Shown here piece by piece: positions 25,228 to 37,651 of a DNA stretch of 64,000 bases. The DNA is from Malurus cyaneus samueli (lineage: Eukaryota; Chordata; Aves; Passeriformes; Maluridae): NCBI GenBank assembly GCA_009741485.1, contig CM019237.1:52130252-52194251 (forward strand), given 5' to 3'. The position numbers and the translations under genes are program-made. The notes below the pieces were generated by a model, which saw only the letters and a list, made by a program, of their open reading frames with translations, did not search any database and had not been told where the DNA came from. Each line of letters starts with the position of its first letter. Position 1 is the stretch's first letter.

Positions 25228-26291
25228 CTGCAAAAAAAATTCTTTAGATATCAGTCTTCTAAGGAAGAAGAAATACAAAAATGCACTATTTCTTTTTGCT
25301 GAAACAAATGATGAATAATTACTTCACTTACACAGAAGAAATGTTGGCCACTGCCTGACCAGTTCTTTCATGAAGTGATATACAAGGCTGGTAACAAAGA
25401 TTGATGATAATGTTTTAAAATTTGGAAAAATAGTGAACAGTGCTATTTGCAATCTTTTAAATGTCACAATATTATACTTGAAGTTGAATTACTTTGTGAC
25501 GCTCTCCATTACTCAGGCTTACTACAGTCATAATATTCCAACTACAAACAACAGTGAAAAGTAACTTATTATGTAACAACAAGAGGAAGCATGGAACATC
25601 TAATATGTAATATTACAGCTTGGATTATATTCATTTTTTTGTGCTACAGACAAGATTTAATATTAAATAATATTTTAGGTTATTAATTCCAGTCCCTTAG
25701 TATAATTGTCAGGCAGGCTGAGTACCACTTGCAATAGTTTACAAACAATCCCAGTTCTCCCAGGCTTCCCTCATCATACCTCTCTTTCCTCAACTATTTG
25801 ATTTGGCTAAATCTGGGTGAGAAGGATATAATTCACAGAAAAACTGGAATCCATAGTTTAAAGCACATATTTTCTATGGACTGGGACACTGGTCTTCTCA
25901 AATGACCAGTTTTTTGCTCCTTGGAGACATGATAAATGTCTCTGAAAGTTTCCAAAAAATAATTTGTTATTATAAACTTGTAAGTATTATAATCTTTTAT
26001 TTTTACAAAGAGTGACATAAAATAACTGGGGATAATACCCACATGGCAATGACCAAATTAAAAGAAGTACAGTGCTACACAGAAAGGGACAGCTGAAAAA
26101 CATTTTCTTCTACTGAAGTCTCCGCTATGAGCTACTGCATAGTAATAGTGCATATTTACATTTGTATTACAGGGATACATTTTACAGCGACAAACTTTTC
26201 TAAGAACTCAAAGCAAAAAGGTTCTCTTTATTTGTCTCCAGACCACATGCATCTGAGAATCAATATGTGAATAAGCACATTAAATAAGTAC
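25228..26291 (-). other. ITPR2: ITPR2 intron, 1064 bp
   Basis: This AT-rich intron has a GTACTT donor and a long T-rich tract before the GCAG acceptor (TTTTTTTTGCAG). No element was recognised. Confidence 0.92.
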
Positions 26292-26479
26292 CTGTGTTTG
26301 CGTATTTCCACCTTCGAGCAAGGCAATACCCAGCAGAATGCCTTCTGAGAAAATCCTGTCATTTCTGGTGTTCACTATCACATCTATGACCAGTTCTGAA
26401 GCACCTTCTTTGTCCAGGAGGCACTGGATATCAAACATGGTCACCCCAGACTTATCTGCATCTTGTCCTGAAAATCCAC
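26292..26479 (-). CDS. ITPR2: ITPR2 internal exon ([11 protein letters not shown] exon)
   Basis: This exon is 188 bp: two bases completing the split glycine, then 62 codons ending on a codon boundary. The acceptor is TAATTTTCAG and the donor is ACACAG before GTACTT. The translation contains [10 protein letters not shown], the highly conserved [20 protein letters not shown], and [17 protein letters not shown] at the end. These are helices of the third armadillo-like region, which relays IP3 and Ca2+ binding to the pore. The conserved DKEGAS and ALLEGGNT stretches are hallmarks of all IP3 receptors. No frameshift or stop is present, and the codon phase agrees with both neighbouring exons. Confidence 0.96.
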
Positions 26480-27913
26480 CTGAAAATTAGATAAATATCA
26501 TTCATGCTTGCTTCACAAACATATGTGGAAAGGAATCTATTAGCAGTGATAAAGCACACAATAGCAACATAATAAATTTAATTCTGAAAATCTGTTTTAG
26601 GCAAAATTCCCTTTGATAAAAGGAAGATTTCTGTATGAAACTGCAATGTTGTGCTCTAAGAAAAAGAAATAAAACAAATCTCCAAGCCATTGTTCTGTCA
26701 TGATATTCAGACAATAAATAAGTAGAAATGACACTGATTTGTTCAATGAACACTTTTTTAATTCCACTGCTGCATACACTAAACTGTGAGTAGGGTCAGT
26801 GCTGTGAAGCCATTTTTAAATCTGCTCTTCAATCTCAGGCCTAATCTATACAAAAATGGTGTCCTGGTTTTATGGGCTTGACCTTCCGGCCAAATGCTTT
26901 TGCCAACTCCCAGATCATCAACATCATGATGACCTTCAAGAACACAGACTCCAGTTAATCCAAATTAAAGGTGTAGGCTGAGGAAATTTTGCTAAATTGT
27001 ATTAGCTCATTAAATCAACCATCTTTTATTATCACAGATTATCATCTTTCCTGCTAGACTTACTTCCATAAAGATGCAACTGCGTCTACTTCATTAGTAA
27101 AAATAAGGACTGCTTTAATCAGCCAGTACTACTTTGATTAAATTGATTAAAAGGGTTCAGACTTTGTGATGAAGCCATACACACATACTTTTTAGAGAGA
27201 ACTAAAAAAATGGTTAATCTTCAGTCTCTTGTTTGCAGGGAGCAAAAGCTGGCATATAGGATATTAAGACTACATATTTCCAGTGTCTATATTGAAATAG
27301 CTAAGGAGGAACATCTGGGTAACATCTGGGAAAGCTGACAAATCTGGGCATGTCTTCAATGTCCACTGAAAATGCAAAATGCAGTTCTGACCTGGCTCTA
27401 TAACTAGCTCCTGCCTCATTCCCTATGACATCCATTATTATGGGTTTTCCTAGAAACCACCCTACACTAACTTCCCATGGCTTCTACAGCAGAATGATAC
27501 AAAACCTCTCAGGAACATGCACTCTGTTGTCTAACCTGTTTTTCTGGGAGAAGCTTTTTCCTTAGTTTGTTTTTTTTTTTTTGTTTTTTTTTATTTTTTT
27601 CATATTTCAATAAAGGATCTGGAACACCAAAAAAAAACTTAAGCTTCCAGAACCAACATCATTTCTGTCCAGAGACAGAGATGCTTTTTTGAATTTATTT
27701 ACTGGTACCCACTTTGGTACCTCCAAATGCACAGTCTGAGACAAGCAAGTACAACTTAAAAATAGGAAAAGTCTGATACTACCTCTCTTTTAAGTGGTTA
27801 CAGAACACGTTTGATTTATTTACCAACTGAATGCCTGGAGCACGTCCAATGTGCCTATTAGAAAAAATGGTGCTGCTAATTTTGCTCTCCTGAAATGATG
27901 TGTGTTGATTTAC
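26480..27913 (-). other. ITPR2: ITPR2 intron, 1434 bp
   Basis: This intron has a GTAAAT donor and a TAATTTTCAG acceptor. It holds a T-rich tract at 27568-27600 and an 11-bp near-tandem duplication (AACATCTGGG at 27310 and 27321). A TGTCCTGGTTTTATGG string at about 26870 recalls the start of some avian retroviral long terminal repeats, but nothing downstream supports that. Confidence 0.9.
27568..27600. repeat. T-rich low-complexity tract
   Basis: About 33 bases are almost entirely T with single G and A interruptions. Confidence 0.95.
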
Positions 27914-28022
27914 CTCCCACTTGTGCAGTTTTGCTGTAGCTGGTAGACAGAGGCCCATTCATGCCACTTCCATATTCCCCTTTAAAATACCGATACAGGA
28001 GTATTTTCCTTAAAGTGTTGCC
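27914..28022 (-). CDS. ITPR2: ITPR2 internal exon (GNTLRK exon)
   Basis: This exon is 109 bp: 36 codons plus the first base of a glycine codon. It follows a TCTCTTAAAG acceptor and ends GTGGGAG before GTAAAT. The translation begins GNTLRKILLYRYFKG and continues into a Gly/Ser-rich, probably flexible loop (GSGMNGPLSTSYSKTAQVG). ITPR1 carries a protein kinase A site (RRES) in the corresponding loop. No RRxS motif is present here, as expected for type 2. The phase-0 start joins exactly to the exon ending at 62981. The intron to the next exon downstream is 1434 bp. If the intronic CpG island near 49.5 kb were a promoter for sense transcripts, this would be the first annotated coding exon they contain. 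Confidence 0.95.
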
Positions 28023-29764
28023 CTTTAAGAGAAAGATAAAAATAGAAGAAATGAGAGTTGTGGCCAATTTCCTTTGTTTGCAAAGCAAGCTGTTTAACAC
28101 AGATACATAATTTAGTAGGTATTTTCATTAGAATTAGTAAGCACACAAATGGGAAAGTCGTCCAGAAAACAAACATCTAATGGTCTTATCTAACAAATCC
28201 CAGGGGAAAATACTAAAATAGTGTTGTACAAACTTTTTCTAAAGTTAGTTTTAAACTTACTGATTATAAATAAAATACTTCCACCTCAATAATTGTGACT
28301 GGCTGTCTGTAAGAGGTGTACATTCAAACAAGCTCCACAAACAGCCAGTGCTCTGCAGTCACTGTGTCCGTGCCCTACCCTGCCATGTCAGTACTTTCTT
28401 CCTATTTTCTGCAGCTGAGTAGTACCACTCCCTTTTCTCTGATCTCAGATAATCCAGCTGATCATCTGAAAGAAGCCACATCACATAAAATATTAAAACA
28501 AAGATATGACATTTGATAGAACAGCTTAAAAAGCATTCTCTGTATCTCCTTGTTCCTTGACTTCCAAAACCACAACCAGTCAAAATTTGCATGCAGCTCT
28601 CTGAAGATCTTGCCTTTCATTTTACTGATGTTCTGCAACACAAGACACGTTGGATTGAGAGTCGGGGGTACCAATTACTTGGCATCTTTGTTTTGCCTTC
28701 AGTCTCCACAGAACACCTGCAGTCAACGCTCAGCTTTAGAGAGGCAGAAGGTGACACAACAAGTGTAGGCGTATGTGTAACCTTAGATTTTATAAAGAAG
28801 AGTAACTATGATCTTCAATGACCAACACAGAAGGGGAAAATTGGTCATTTCAAGAGTTTGGCAGTAAAATGGAACAATTTTTTCCCTACTTTTACTAAAT
28901 TACTGGTTTTAATGGAAAAAAAAAAACTCAAGAAAATATGTGCACTAGAAGCATTCTTAGCATTCAGCAGCTTGCCAGTGCCTGGACATTAGTGCAGCAC
29001 TCAACTTTGCAATCAAAACACCTCTGTGGCCAACACAGAGAGCAGGCATTGGGGAACCAAGTCCCAGACACTCTCACAGTCCCACTTCTCTGTTAACTTA
29101 GCAATATTTCCAGCAGCAACAACACGCCATAGCGGGGCTTCACTGCTCCACAGGCCTCAATGACAATGGACTCATCCACCTGAAACAAGTGCCAAAATGC
29201 AGGATTTTGTGTCACCTGACACCAACCAGCCATTCCTTCCTAATTCTCATATTCTGGTGTTTTCATTTGATCATAGTCTGTGCAGAATTCCCTCAAACAG
29301 CCAAAGAAAGTACAAGGCCCACAGTAAAACATCTAAAGACATAAATACAATGGCTGCAAGAAATATAAGGAGCGTCACCCACAGGGAATTTACTGTGTGG
29401 ATTTTCGAGATGAGCTTAATCCAGTGCGCTCTACACTACAGAGGAAGGCAAAGAACAAGTCTCTGAGGAACTCACACAGAGACAGATTCCTTCCCAGCCT
29501 GATTTGTGATGGGGTTTAGCCCAGAGTGCATGGACAGGGTACAGTAACCAAGCTCATAAGCAATTTTATGATGGGTAAGAGCACCAGCTCCTCCTGCTCA
29601 ATGTCCTGTCTCTAGCTGGGACCAAAATTCAGCCTCTCACAGCAAAGTGAACCTCATTTCCTCATCTCCTGAAGAAGAAAAACATTATTGATGGGGAAAA
29701 AAGTTCCCACCAGAACTGATAAACATGGACTGAGAAGAAGGCTAAAGTCCCTTTTCGAGCTTTC

Positions 29765-29890
29765 TCAGACATATATATCACAGAATCATAAAACTGTGTT
29801 GCACAAAGGGGGTCACAGAGCAGAAACCTTCTTTAACTCCCAACTAGGGCACAATCCAGAATAGACATTGCTTTGAGACACGATCTTTTA
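29765..29890 (-). mobile_element. Possible degraded CR1 LINE 3' end
   Basis: ATCACAGAATCATAAAACTG resembles the reverse complement of the CR1 tail. It is followed by a decayed stretch with CCTTCTTTAACTCCCAACTA where CR1 has ACCT...AGTCCAACC. The match is weak. Confidence 0.35.
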
Positions 29891-30439
29891 ATCACAAAGG
29901 CTGGCATTTGCCATAACAAATGAGTCAACACCCTCAACCAGCAACCTATGCAGTCTGTTGATGACTAATGGTAAATTATATAAATAGTCACAATGCAGTC
30001 ACGGGAAGAAACACCGAAAGCCATCTATATGTACCTGTGGTCACAAGCTTTATTGTTCAACCAAACCAGTCTTCATTTCATCAAGAAGAATGTTTAAAAG
30101 CATAAAGTAGCTTCTGACTAACAAATGGAGTGATTTGGTACGGGGGTCTGATTACCTGGAAGCAACTGCTAGCACATCTCACATCTTCCTCCTGCCTCGT
30201 TACCTTCAAAGACACCAAGGAATATGAAGATGTTTCTTCAGCTGGCTATGCAAAGGGGAATCCTGTACCACCCATATCCAAACTAAGGCAGAGATTTCAT
30301 TTCTTCTTCCAAGAAGTCTTAATTATTAGGATTCCTGCTCTCTCTCAACGTCCCATGAATCCAGAAAAAGTTATAGCTCCCAGAAGCCACAGTGTCAAGG
30401 GTCAAGGATGCCGTGTTTGAAAAGCAGAAATGTGGTGGA

Positions 30440-30860
30440 ACCTCTGCTTTGCCTGACAGCTGTGTCAAAAACGCACCCTCAGGCTCAACCCACATATTTG
30501 CAAACTCGGGATCTTCATCCCCCTTGTGATGACCTCAGGCAGCCATATGATTTCCATGAGTCTTGTGAGACGAGCTGCCACTACAAAGAGCAGAAGAGCC
30601 CAGCCACACGAACCGGGGCTGAGAAACGCACAGGAATGTCTCAGAAACGCCCGTCACCTCCAGCATGTGACTGTGAGGCACCACGCTAGAAAAAGCTGGA
30701 AAGACCCTGCTTCCAGAAAAAGCACTGATCCCGCTGGCGTAGGTGTGTGGGAATGCTTTTATGGGAACGCCAACAAACACAGTCAAGAACGGCCCCATCA
30801 CACGGACGAGTCCAGCTGCTGCCAGGACAAGCGAGACAGCCACGCCATTGATGTCCTTGG
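30440..30860. other. CpG-dense patch with an open minus-strand frame
   Basis: About 17 CpG dinucleotides fall in some 400 bases, for example in AACGCCCGTC, CCCGCTGGCGTAGG and CACACGGACGAG. The intron around it has only a few CpGs in that length. The minus strand is open from about 30870 to 30535. It encodes an Ala/Val/Leu/Gly-rich segment (VAVSLVLAAAGLVRVMGPFL) that I do not recognise. The patch could be a young repeat, a hypomethylated regulatory element or a fragment of an old gene copy. The function is unknown. Confidence 0.5.
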
Positions 30861-31664
30861 AAATGGAGCCCTAACTTAGCACAGCCACAAAATTAATACT
30901 GCCCAAAAGCAAATGATCACAGCAGCAGCATGAATAAGCAGTTTGCAGCAGATACCACTGACACTCATGGTGCTACAGCAGAGGCCAAAATTCAAAGCAC
31001 ACTAGGCAGGGTAGTACTATCTTCCTCTCCTGCGTTTCTACACAAGGCAGAATTTCTGGCTTTCCAAGCTGAATCTCTGCCCTGCTGGCTACAATACACT
31101 TTCTTTTATACCTCTTATTAGGGTATGGAAGTGGCATGTAAACATCACTCAGCTGACTGCAATCCCTTCCATAATGGCTAGAACATTGTATAGCTTTGGA
31201 AAAAATACAATGAAACATAACAGTCTTATTGTTGCTGATGAATACCACTGCATTGTCCCTAACAAAAGCTAGGATAAAGACTGAGGACACAAGAAAGCAA
31301 CAACTGGATATTGTTGTTGCAGTTTTAAATAGCTAGGGATTGACAGGCAAAAGTTTCCAATAGGGAATAATTATTCCAGTAGGAACATGTAGACACAAAC
31401 AAATTACGTTTTCTCAGTCCGTATTTCATTATACTCGCTGGTCTTTAAACTTGATTTAAATGCCTTAATACAATGGTTTATTCACTTGCCTTGTCTGAGC
31501 CTGCAAAAGGCTGTTTCCACATGAGGATGTGCCAGGAAACAATGGCTGAGAGAGGTATCTAAGGCTTATCATGGCTGCATCAGCACTGGCTCACCACTCA
31601 TCACCTATTACACCACCAAAACTTATCTGTCCTGCCTTAAATAACTCTGCACATTTCTTAAGGA

Positions 31665-31740
31665 ACTGGAATTATACTCAGGATGTTCTGAAGGCTGAAC
31701 TAGAGGATCTGGTGATCTCTTCCGGTTCTCACTCTACATT
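31665..31740 (+). mobile_element. Short CR1 LINE 3' fragment, plus strand
   Basis: GAACTAGAGGATCTGGTGAT followed by CTCTTCCGGTTCTCACTCTA parallels the CR1 end (GGACTAGATGATCT ... CCTTCCAACCCT). It is a short, diverged fragment. Confidence 0.5.
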
Positions 31741-32929
31741 AAACTAATGAAGTGGAAATGCTCAGACTATCAGTGATTCCACAGAAAAGGCAGCTACATG
31801 CAACAAGTGTTTCTGTGATACAGTGAGTGTATTTCAGCATTAATCCAGGAAAATGCATGAAAGCTAGTCTTATTAAATCTTTATATATGGCTAACTTGCA
31901 GCCAAGTACAAAAGAGGAGCCTGTTGGGGATCTCTGATCAACTAATACAGGTTTTCAGAAAGTTTGGAAGAGCTACAAAATCCTAGGGAACTGTGAGAAA
32001 TCTCTCATGCCATGATACTTTTCCAAAAGTACTCAGAGAGTACTTTCTAAACTTTCTAATGATATCCAGCCCTCTCCAGTGAGTTTGATATAAGTTTTGG
32101 GAAAGGCAAGGGAATGGCTGATTTTGCATTCCATTAACACAAAATTAAAGTAAACTACTATATACTGACGGCAGTTTTAAAATTGGCATCATCTTGTAAT
32201 AATTGCCTCAGTACAAGTTTGCAAAAACAGACCTTCTGAAACTTCTAAAGATTATCTTCTGCTTTTGCTAATAATGAAAATATCATTCTGGTGAAGTTTG
32301 ATAAATTGCAGTGTGACACAACCCTGGTAAGGCAAAATTTTTTATTAAGTAAGCCCAGAAGGATAGTTATCAAATGGCTTAACAACTGAGTGACTGACAG
32401 AATTCAACATGCAATTTAAAGAAATCATAAACAAATGTATAGGCTTCTAATGGGCAAACTCATTAAGTATGCATTGTCTGCCTCATTCTGGGCTTTTCTT
32501 AATGAAATTAAATAATACAGAAAATAATTATTAATTGCATTTAGAAAGGACATACAAAAAAAAGGGGTGATGAGGTCAAGTCACTGCTAACAGTTTAGGC
32601 ATCATTTATTAAACTAACTGGAAGCAACAATATGAGTGTCATTATGTCCAAACCTCTGCATGTCTTAGTAACAATAAAACGCAGAACACACAAAAAAATG
32701 GAAGATTCTGTTCTAGGAGGTTGTGACTTTGGAGAAGAATGAAAGGCCTTGGAGAAAAATTAGTGTAATGACAACTCCCCAAATCCCACAATTCTGCAAA
32801 GGGCGACAAGAGGTGTTATGTAGGATTTGTGAAACTATCTTATTTATTCACACACAGGGTCCCGTTACTGTAGCAATACCACATCACAAGCTGAGGTCCA
32901 CAGCTCAAGAAGATTGCTGACAAATTGGA

Positions 32930-33330
32930 TCAGGTTTGGAGAAGCTCCATGAGAGTGATTAGAGAATAAAACATGCCTTTTCATCAGAAATTCAAGGCTT
33001 TCAATTTACTGAGCTTACCAGCCTAAGCATGAACTCTGTATTTGACTATCTACATAAGAAATCTGATATAATGGATGACTTCAGTCTAAAGATAAAAGGT
33101 GCAGGACATACTGGTGAGAAGATGAAGATGGAGAAATTCAGCTAGAAAAGAGCTAGAGGCAGCTGGGTTATTCAGTTTGTGGGTTATGAATTTTATTTTT
33201 ATTTTATATAACAGTAGTGGCATTTAGCTATTGGAACAGCTTAAGAAGAGGTGTGATAGTCTGTACTGCTGGCAGTTACTAAACCACGACTAGGTGGCTT
33301 CTCAGACAGAAACTATTTGAAGATCTTGTG
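32930..33330 (+). mobile_element. Ancient CR1 LINE remnant, plus strand
   Basis: The block ATTGGAACAGCTTAAGAAGA then GGTGTGATAGTCTGTACTGC and GGCTTCTCAGACAG follows the order of an old CR1 subfamily end (ATTGGAACA ... GTGGTGGATTCTCC ... CTGGATG). Upstream, GAAATTCAAGGCTTTCAATT and GGACATACTGGTGAGAAGAT are compatible with more of the element. Divergence is high, so the limits are approximate. Confidence 0.5.
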
Positions 33331-33564
33331 GTCTGCACTAGGAGAACAAGCCGGGTGACAAAAGTATGTCATCTCACATAATCTATGAAGACATCATGCC
33401 ACCTTTTGCTGTAGTAAATATAGATGAGGTTAGAAGCCTGGCTTTCTATGACGGCTGTTTAAAAAACACTTACTTCTACATGTTTCTTGCCATTATTTAT
33501 AAATGAAATTTCTATTCTGCTTGGTCTGAGTGCCTGCTTCAGGATGATTTCTTCGGTTGCTGTT

Positions 33565-33585
33565 TTGTTGTTGTTGTTGTTGTTG
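33565..33585. repeat. (TTG)7 microsatellite
   Basis: Seven uninterrupted TTG triplets. Confidence 0.95.
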
Positions 33586-35020
33586 CTTTTCATCCATTTT
33601 CAAACTATTTTGCTCCCTTAGTTCTCTTGGAGACAAAACATGGTAGGAGAAGGAGTTTTGTGCAAGTGGCTTCTGCAAAGATACCACACGTGGTTTTATA
33701 ACCCTTGAAATGATTCAACCTGCTCTTGAAATGTAAGATGACACAGACATCTCTCCATCTCCAAAAGGGATCAGCTGAGGCCACAGCTACCACACACACG
33801 GTGTTGCACAAGCACAGGCTTGGAACAGAGCCCCGGAATCTTGACTGCTATTATGTGCACAAAGTGGAAAATCTCTGTTTTCATGATGCCAGCAACTTCC
33901 AGGGGGCTCACGAACTGGGGGAAGTTGTTTGTTTTGGGGAGGTGTTTGTTTGTTTTTACACAGAGTGAGCTTTTTGTTGGTTTTGATCTTTTTGCAACAA
34001 GATGTTTTCATAGCCAACTGATAGTTGAAAGTGATATATTTCCACCAATAAAATATTACACCCAACAGCAGAGTTATTTGCACACTGGGGCATTTATTCA
34101 CCCCAGGGAAAAAAAGCACTTTTAAATATGAAGTTGGGTCCAGCTGGTGTCCAGCTCTGCTTCCACTAAAATCAATGGGAGATTTGCCAGCAACTTAAGT
34201 AGGAGAAGGAGCAGACACACACTTTGCCAGGCAAAAGAGTTTTATCCAAGTCTGAAAAGAAAAAAAACAACCCAAAATATGCACCAGACTTCATGACACA
34301 GTTCTCTTAGGAGAGGAGAGCTGGCCACCCACACCTCTCAGCTGTCTCTCATTAGGCAGAGACACCCCACATTTAAAATGTGCCATTGTTCAATCCTACA
34401 CAAAACTGGGAGGAATCCCACTTGTTTCAATACAAATTGCCTACATCACAAACACTAACTGATAAACTCGAGGCTGTAACTAATGCAGAGATGCATTAGA
34501 GGTCCAGATAAAAAAAAAACAAGCACAACTTTCTCAAAAACCAAACTACAGTTGTTCTATAAAGGCGTTCATTTTTTAAGCAGTCTTTTAATTCTTCTCT
34601 CCTTTGCAGTTCCAGGTTCCATCGAAAGCTAGAAGCTTAAGTGCCAAACTATTGCAAAACAACTGCTATTGCCAGTCCATTTTCAATATGGATAGGAAAA
34701 AAATACTGGATACAGTGCAAAAAACCCCACAGGTTTTGCCTAATGACTGTCCAATTTTGCACCCTGAAGAAACTCAGGAAACCATCATATTAAGAGAAAG
34801 ATTTTTTTGGCAGTACCTCTAAAAAGTGTCTCCATTAGGAATACAGCAGGATAGGAAAATTGTTTGGGTTAGTGAAAACCTCAGCACTGGGGCATTCAGA
34901 CTTAGAAGAAAACACTTTGAAAAACAGAGTTTGATTTTGTAATTGCATAATTTTTCTATTCCTCCACTAACAAAGGATTCATAGGAATACAATTTTTTTC
35001 TTTCATTTTTGAATTTTCCT

Positions 35021-35056
35021 GTTTTGTTTTGTTTTTTTTTTTATTTTTTTTTTATT
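35021..35056. repeat. T-rich low-complexity tract
   Basis: About 36 bases are mostly T, of the GTTTTGTTTTG type running into T-runs. A TATATA-rich stretch follows at about 35078-35107. Confidence 0.93.
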
Positions 35057-35934
35057 ACATTCAAATATAAAATCCCTACATATGTATATATGCATTTATA
35101 TATATAGAGAACAGGACTTTGCTATGAGCAAGTATTATTGTTTATATCTGTCACTTGTGCATATAAACTGTGCACTTACAAAACAGATCAGGTTTGCACC
35201 TCTGTAATTTTTCCTTTCAAATTTCCTCCAGTACAAGACAAAGCACTGAGACACACAATAACTCAAGTTCTCCACCACAGAAGGAAAACAATGTAAGATT
35301 TGATCACGATTATTCAGAAGCATTTATGAGCGCACCATCAATAACAGACTGTAGGAAAAGACCAGATCTGAGAAGCACAATTTTCAAAGACTAAAATTAT
35401 CTAACTCTTATGCTGCAGGGGGTAAACTTTCAAAGTGATGCACAGGGAGTTATGCACACAAATCCTATTATTTGTTAACAGGATTTCTGTGCAGAGCTCC
35501 TCATGCTCTGCAAGAAAAAAAAATTACCCCTAAATGCCCTAATGTGAATATTTACCAAAACAGACACTTAATTTCCAGATGCATACTTAGGAACACTACT
35601 GTGTTTTGACGTTTCACGAACAACTTGAAACAGGTAGCAAGGGAAAATACTAGAAGTGGTCAAACACCAATTTCATTACATTATTCTCTTCTGCCATGTT
35701 GCGATTATGTTGAATTCCAAAGCCAGAGCACTACAGATAACTGATTTGCTAGGTAAGGAATGCACTGCAGATGCAGCCTGCCCTGTTTTGGATCAGATAA
35801 AGCAGAATCTTCACCTGTTGGCTCAGGGCTTTCAAATTGGCTCAGGGGGCACTTCTGCATTTCAGTTTTCTGTTCGTATTTACCTGCCACCAATTCCACT
35901 GATTTCTCAATTTCTTCCTTGTCTACTGGTAAAG

Positions 35935-36255
35935 ATTGCTTTGGGTTGGAAGGGACCTTAAAAATCATCCGGTTCCAACCGCCCACCACTATCCCGGGTT
36001 GCTCAGAGCCCCGTCCAGCCTGGCCTTGGACACTGCCAGGGATGGGGCAGCCACAGCTTCTCTGGGAAACCTGTGCCAGGGCCTCACCACCCTTACAGGG
36101 AACAATTTCTTCCTAATAACCAATCCAAACCTGCTCTCTGTCAGTGTGAAGCCATTGCCCCTTGTCCTGTCACTCCAGGCCCTTGTCAAGAGTCTCTCTC
36201 CATCTTTCCTGTGGGCTCCCTTCAGGCACTGCAAGGCCACAGTGAGGACACCGTG
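35935..36255 (-). mobile_element. CR1 LINE 3' end, minus strand
   Basis: This is the best-preserved repeat in the window. It reads GGTTGGAAGGGACCTTAAAA, then ATCCGGTTCCAACCGCCCAC, CCTGGCCTTGGACACTGCCA, GGGATGGGGCAGCCACAGCT, TTCTTCCTAATAACCAATCC and CCATTGCCCCTTGTCCTGTC. This is the reverse complement of the avian CR1 3' region in the correct order. It is 5'-truncated, with no reverse-transcriptase frame, and lies in the same orientation as ITPR2. Confidence 0.95.
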
Positions 36256-36942
36256 AAGACGGATGATGACACTTCAGAATTTGTACTCGTGTCCCTGCTT
36301 GCCTTTGAAGCAACCTATGCATTTCTTAAACCACATTTTTGGAATTATTTTGCAATTCAGGTTACAGGCTTCCAGAAATTTTTCACTGGATTTGACATGA
36401 ATTGTTGATAATATTAACACACTGTTAAATAAGTACTTCTCATTGGTTCTCAATGGTTTGGAGTTTTACGCTGCAAATGTCATTAAACTGTGATCTTTGT
36501 CACTTTCTTCAATAAATAAAAATGTTCACAGTCAATTATTCTGTTAGAAGTGCTCTGTGTGTCTATAATTCTTTTTAAGTGATATGAAAAGAAACTAATT
36601 CTCAGCATTCCTGCAAAATAATTAAGGGCCATATATCTTGTCTCAAAACAATCCCAAGACCTCGTCAAAACCATTTTTCCTTTTAGTGCCATTCACCTCT
36701 GCCTGAACACCACTACATTCAACTCACAGAACTTCCAGATTCTGTCTTTCCATGATTTACAGATGTGCTTTTGACAATGATCAGCAACCCTGTATTCAGA
36801 GTGCCCTGAGAACCAGCCTGACAAAATGATCAACACACCTGACACTTCTGAGAAACGCCTCTTGTATTCTTACATGAAAACAGATACCAAATTGTGGCTG
36901 ATTTCCTGGATTTCAGACATTAAGGGGAAAAAACCCAGGTGT

Positions 36943-36972
36943 GTGTACTTGTGTCTGTGTGTGTATGTGTCT
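36943..36972. repeat. Imperfect (TG)n tract
   Basis: Mostly TG dinucleotides with AC, TC and TA interruptions (GTGTCTGTGTGTGTATGTGT). Confidence 0.85.
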
Positions 36973-37624
36973 GAATATACTTGTGGCCACTGCCAAGGAA
37001 AACAAAATATTTGGTCAAAACGCATTCCAGCAGCTTCCATCCACACAGCAAAATGGGAATGGCAGAAGGAAGCCGACCTTGCAGCAGTTCAGGGCAGCAG
37101 CAATATTTAAGTATTATCAGTGGTGTGTGGAGACCTGGCATTAGCATTCCACTTTGCTGGAAAATGAGCACAAGTCAGCTCCAAAAAGCAATCTGGGCAG
37201 GGCCAGGATACAGCAGGAGATGTCCTAAGCTGTGACTGCAGTAACAGGCAGATTCTCCCTTCACTCTGCATTGCACAGCACCACAAGGAAAACAAAACAT
37301 CCTCCCCCTTTTCTAAGCAAAGGAGAACAATTCCCACCTGGAACAAAGTCAGCTACTGCACTGATTTCACTTCATCTGCGAAATTAGGTGGCATTTCAGA
37401 CTAACAGAAAAGTAGAGCAAAGTTAGACAATAGTACAAGTCTAGTGCTTTATTAGCTATCCATTTTGACACGGATAATTTGATAATATTTATAATTCATG
37501 TTCTTCAGTTAAAAAAAAAAAACGAAAAAACAGTAGTAGCTTGAATTAATTTCCAGTAAATTTGATCAGAAATTTTCTATTCATGTCAACTCTCCCAGCT
37601 GTATAATCCTTTTCATGATGGTTG

Positions 37625-37651
37625 GCACCTGAAGTTCAGCACCTGAAGTTT
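37625..37651. repeat. 12-bp direct repeat at 15-bp offset
   Basis: GCACCTGAAGTT occurs at 37625-37636 and again at 37640-37651. Confidence 0.85.

Noticed and set aside
26867..26900. Start of an endogenous retroviral LTR (TGTCCTGGTTTT)
   Set aside because: Only a dozen bases resemble an avian LTR start. No LTR body, polyadenylation signal or matching end was found.
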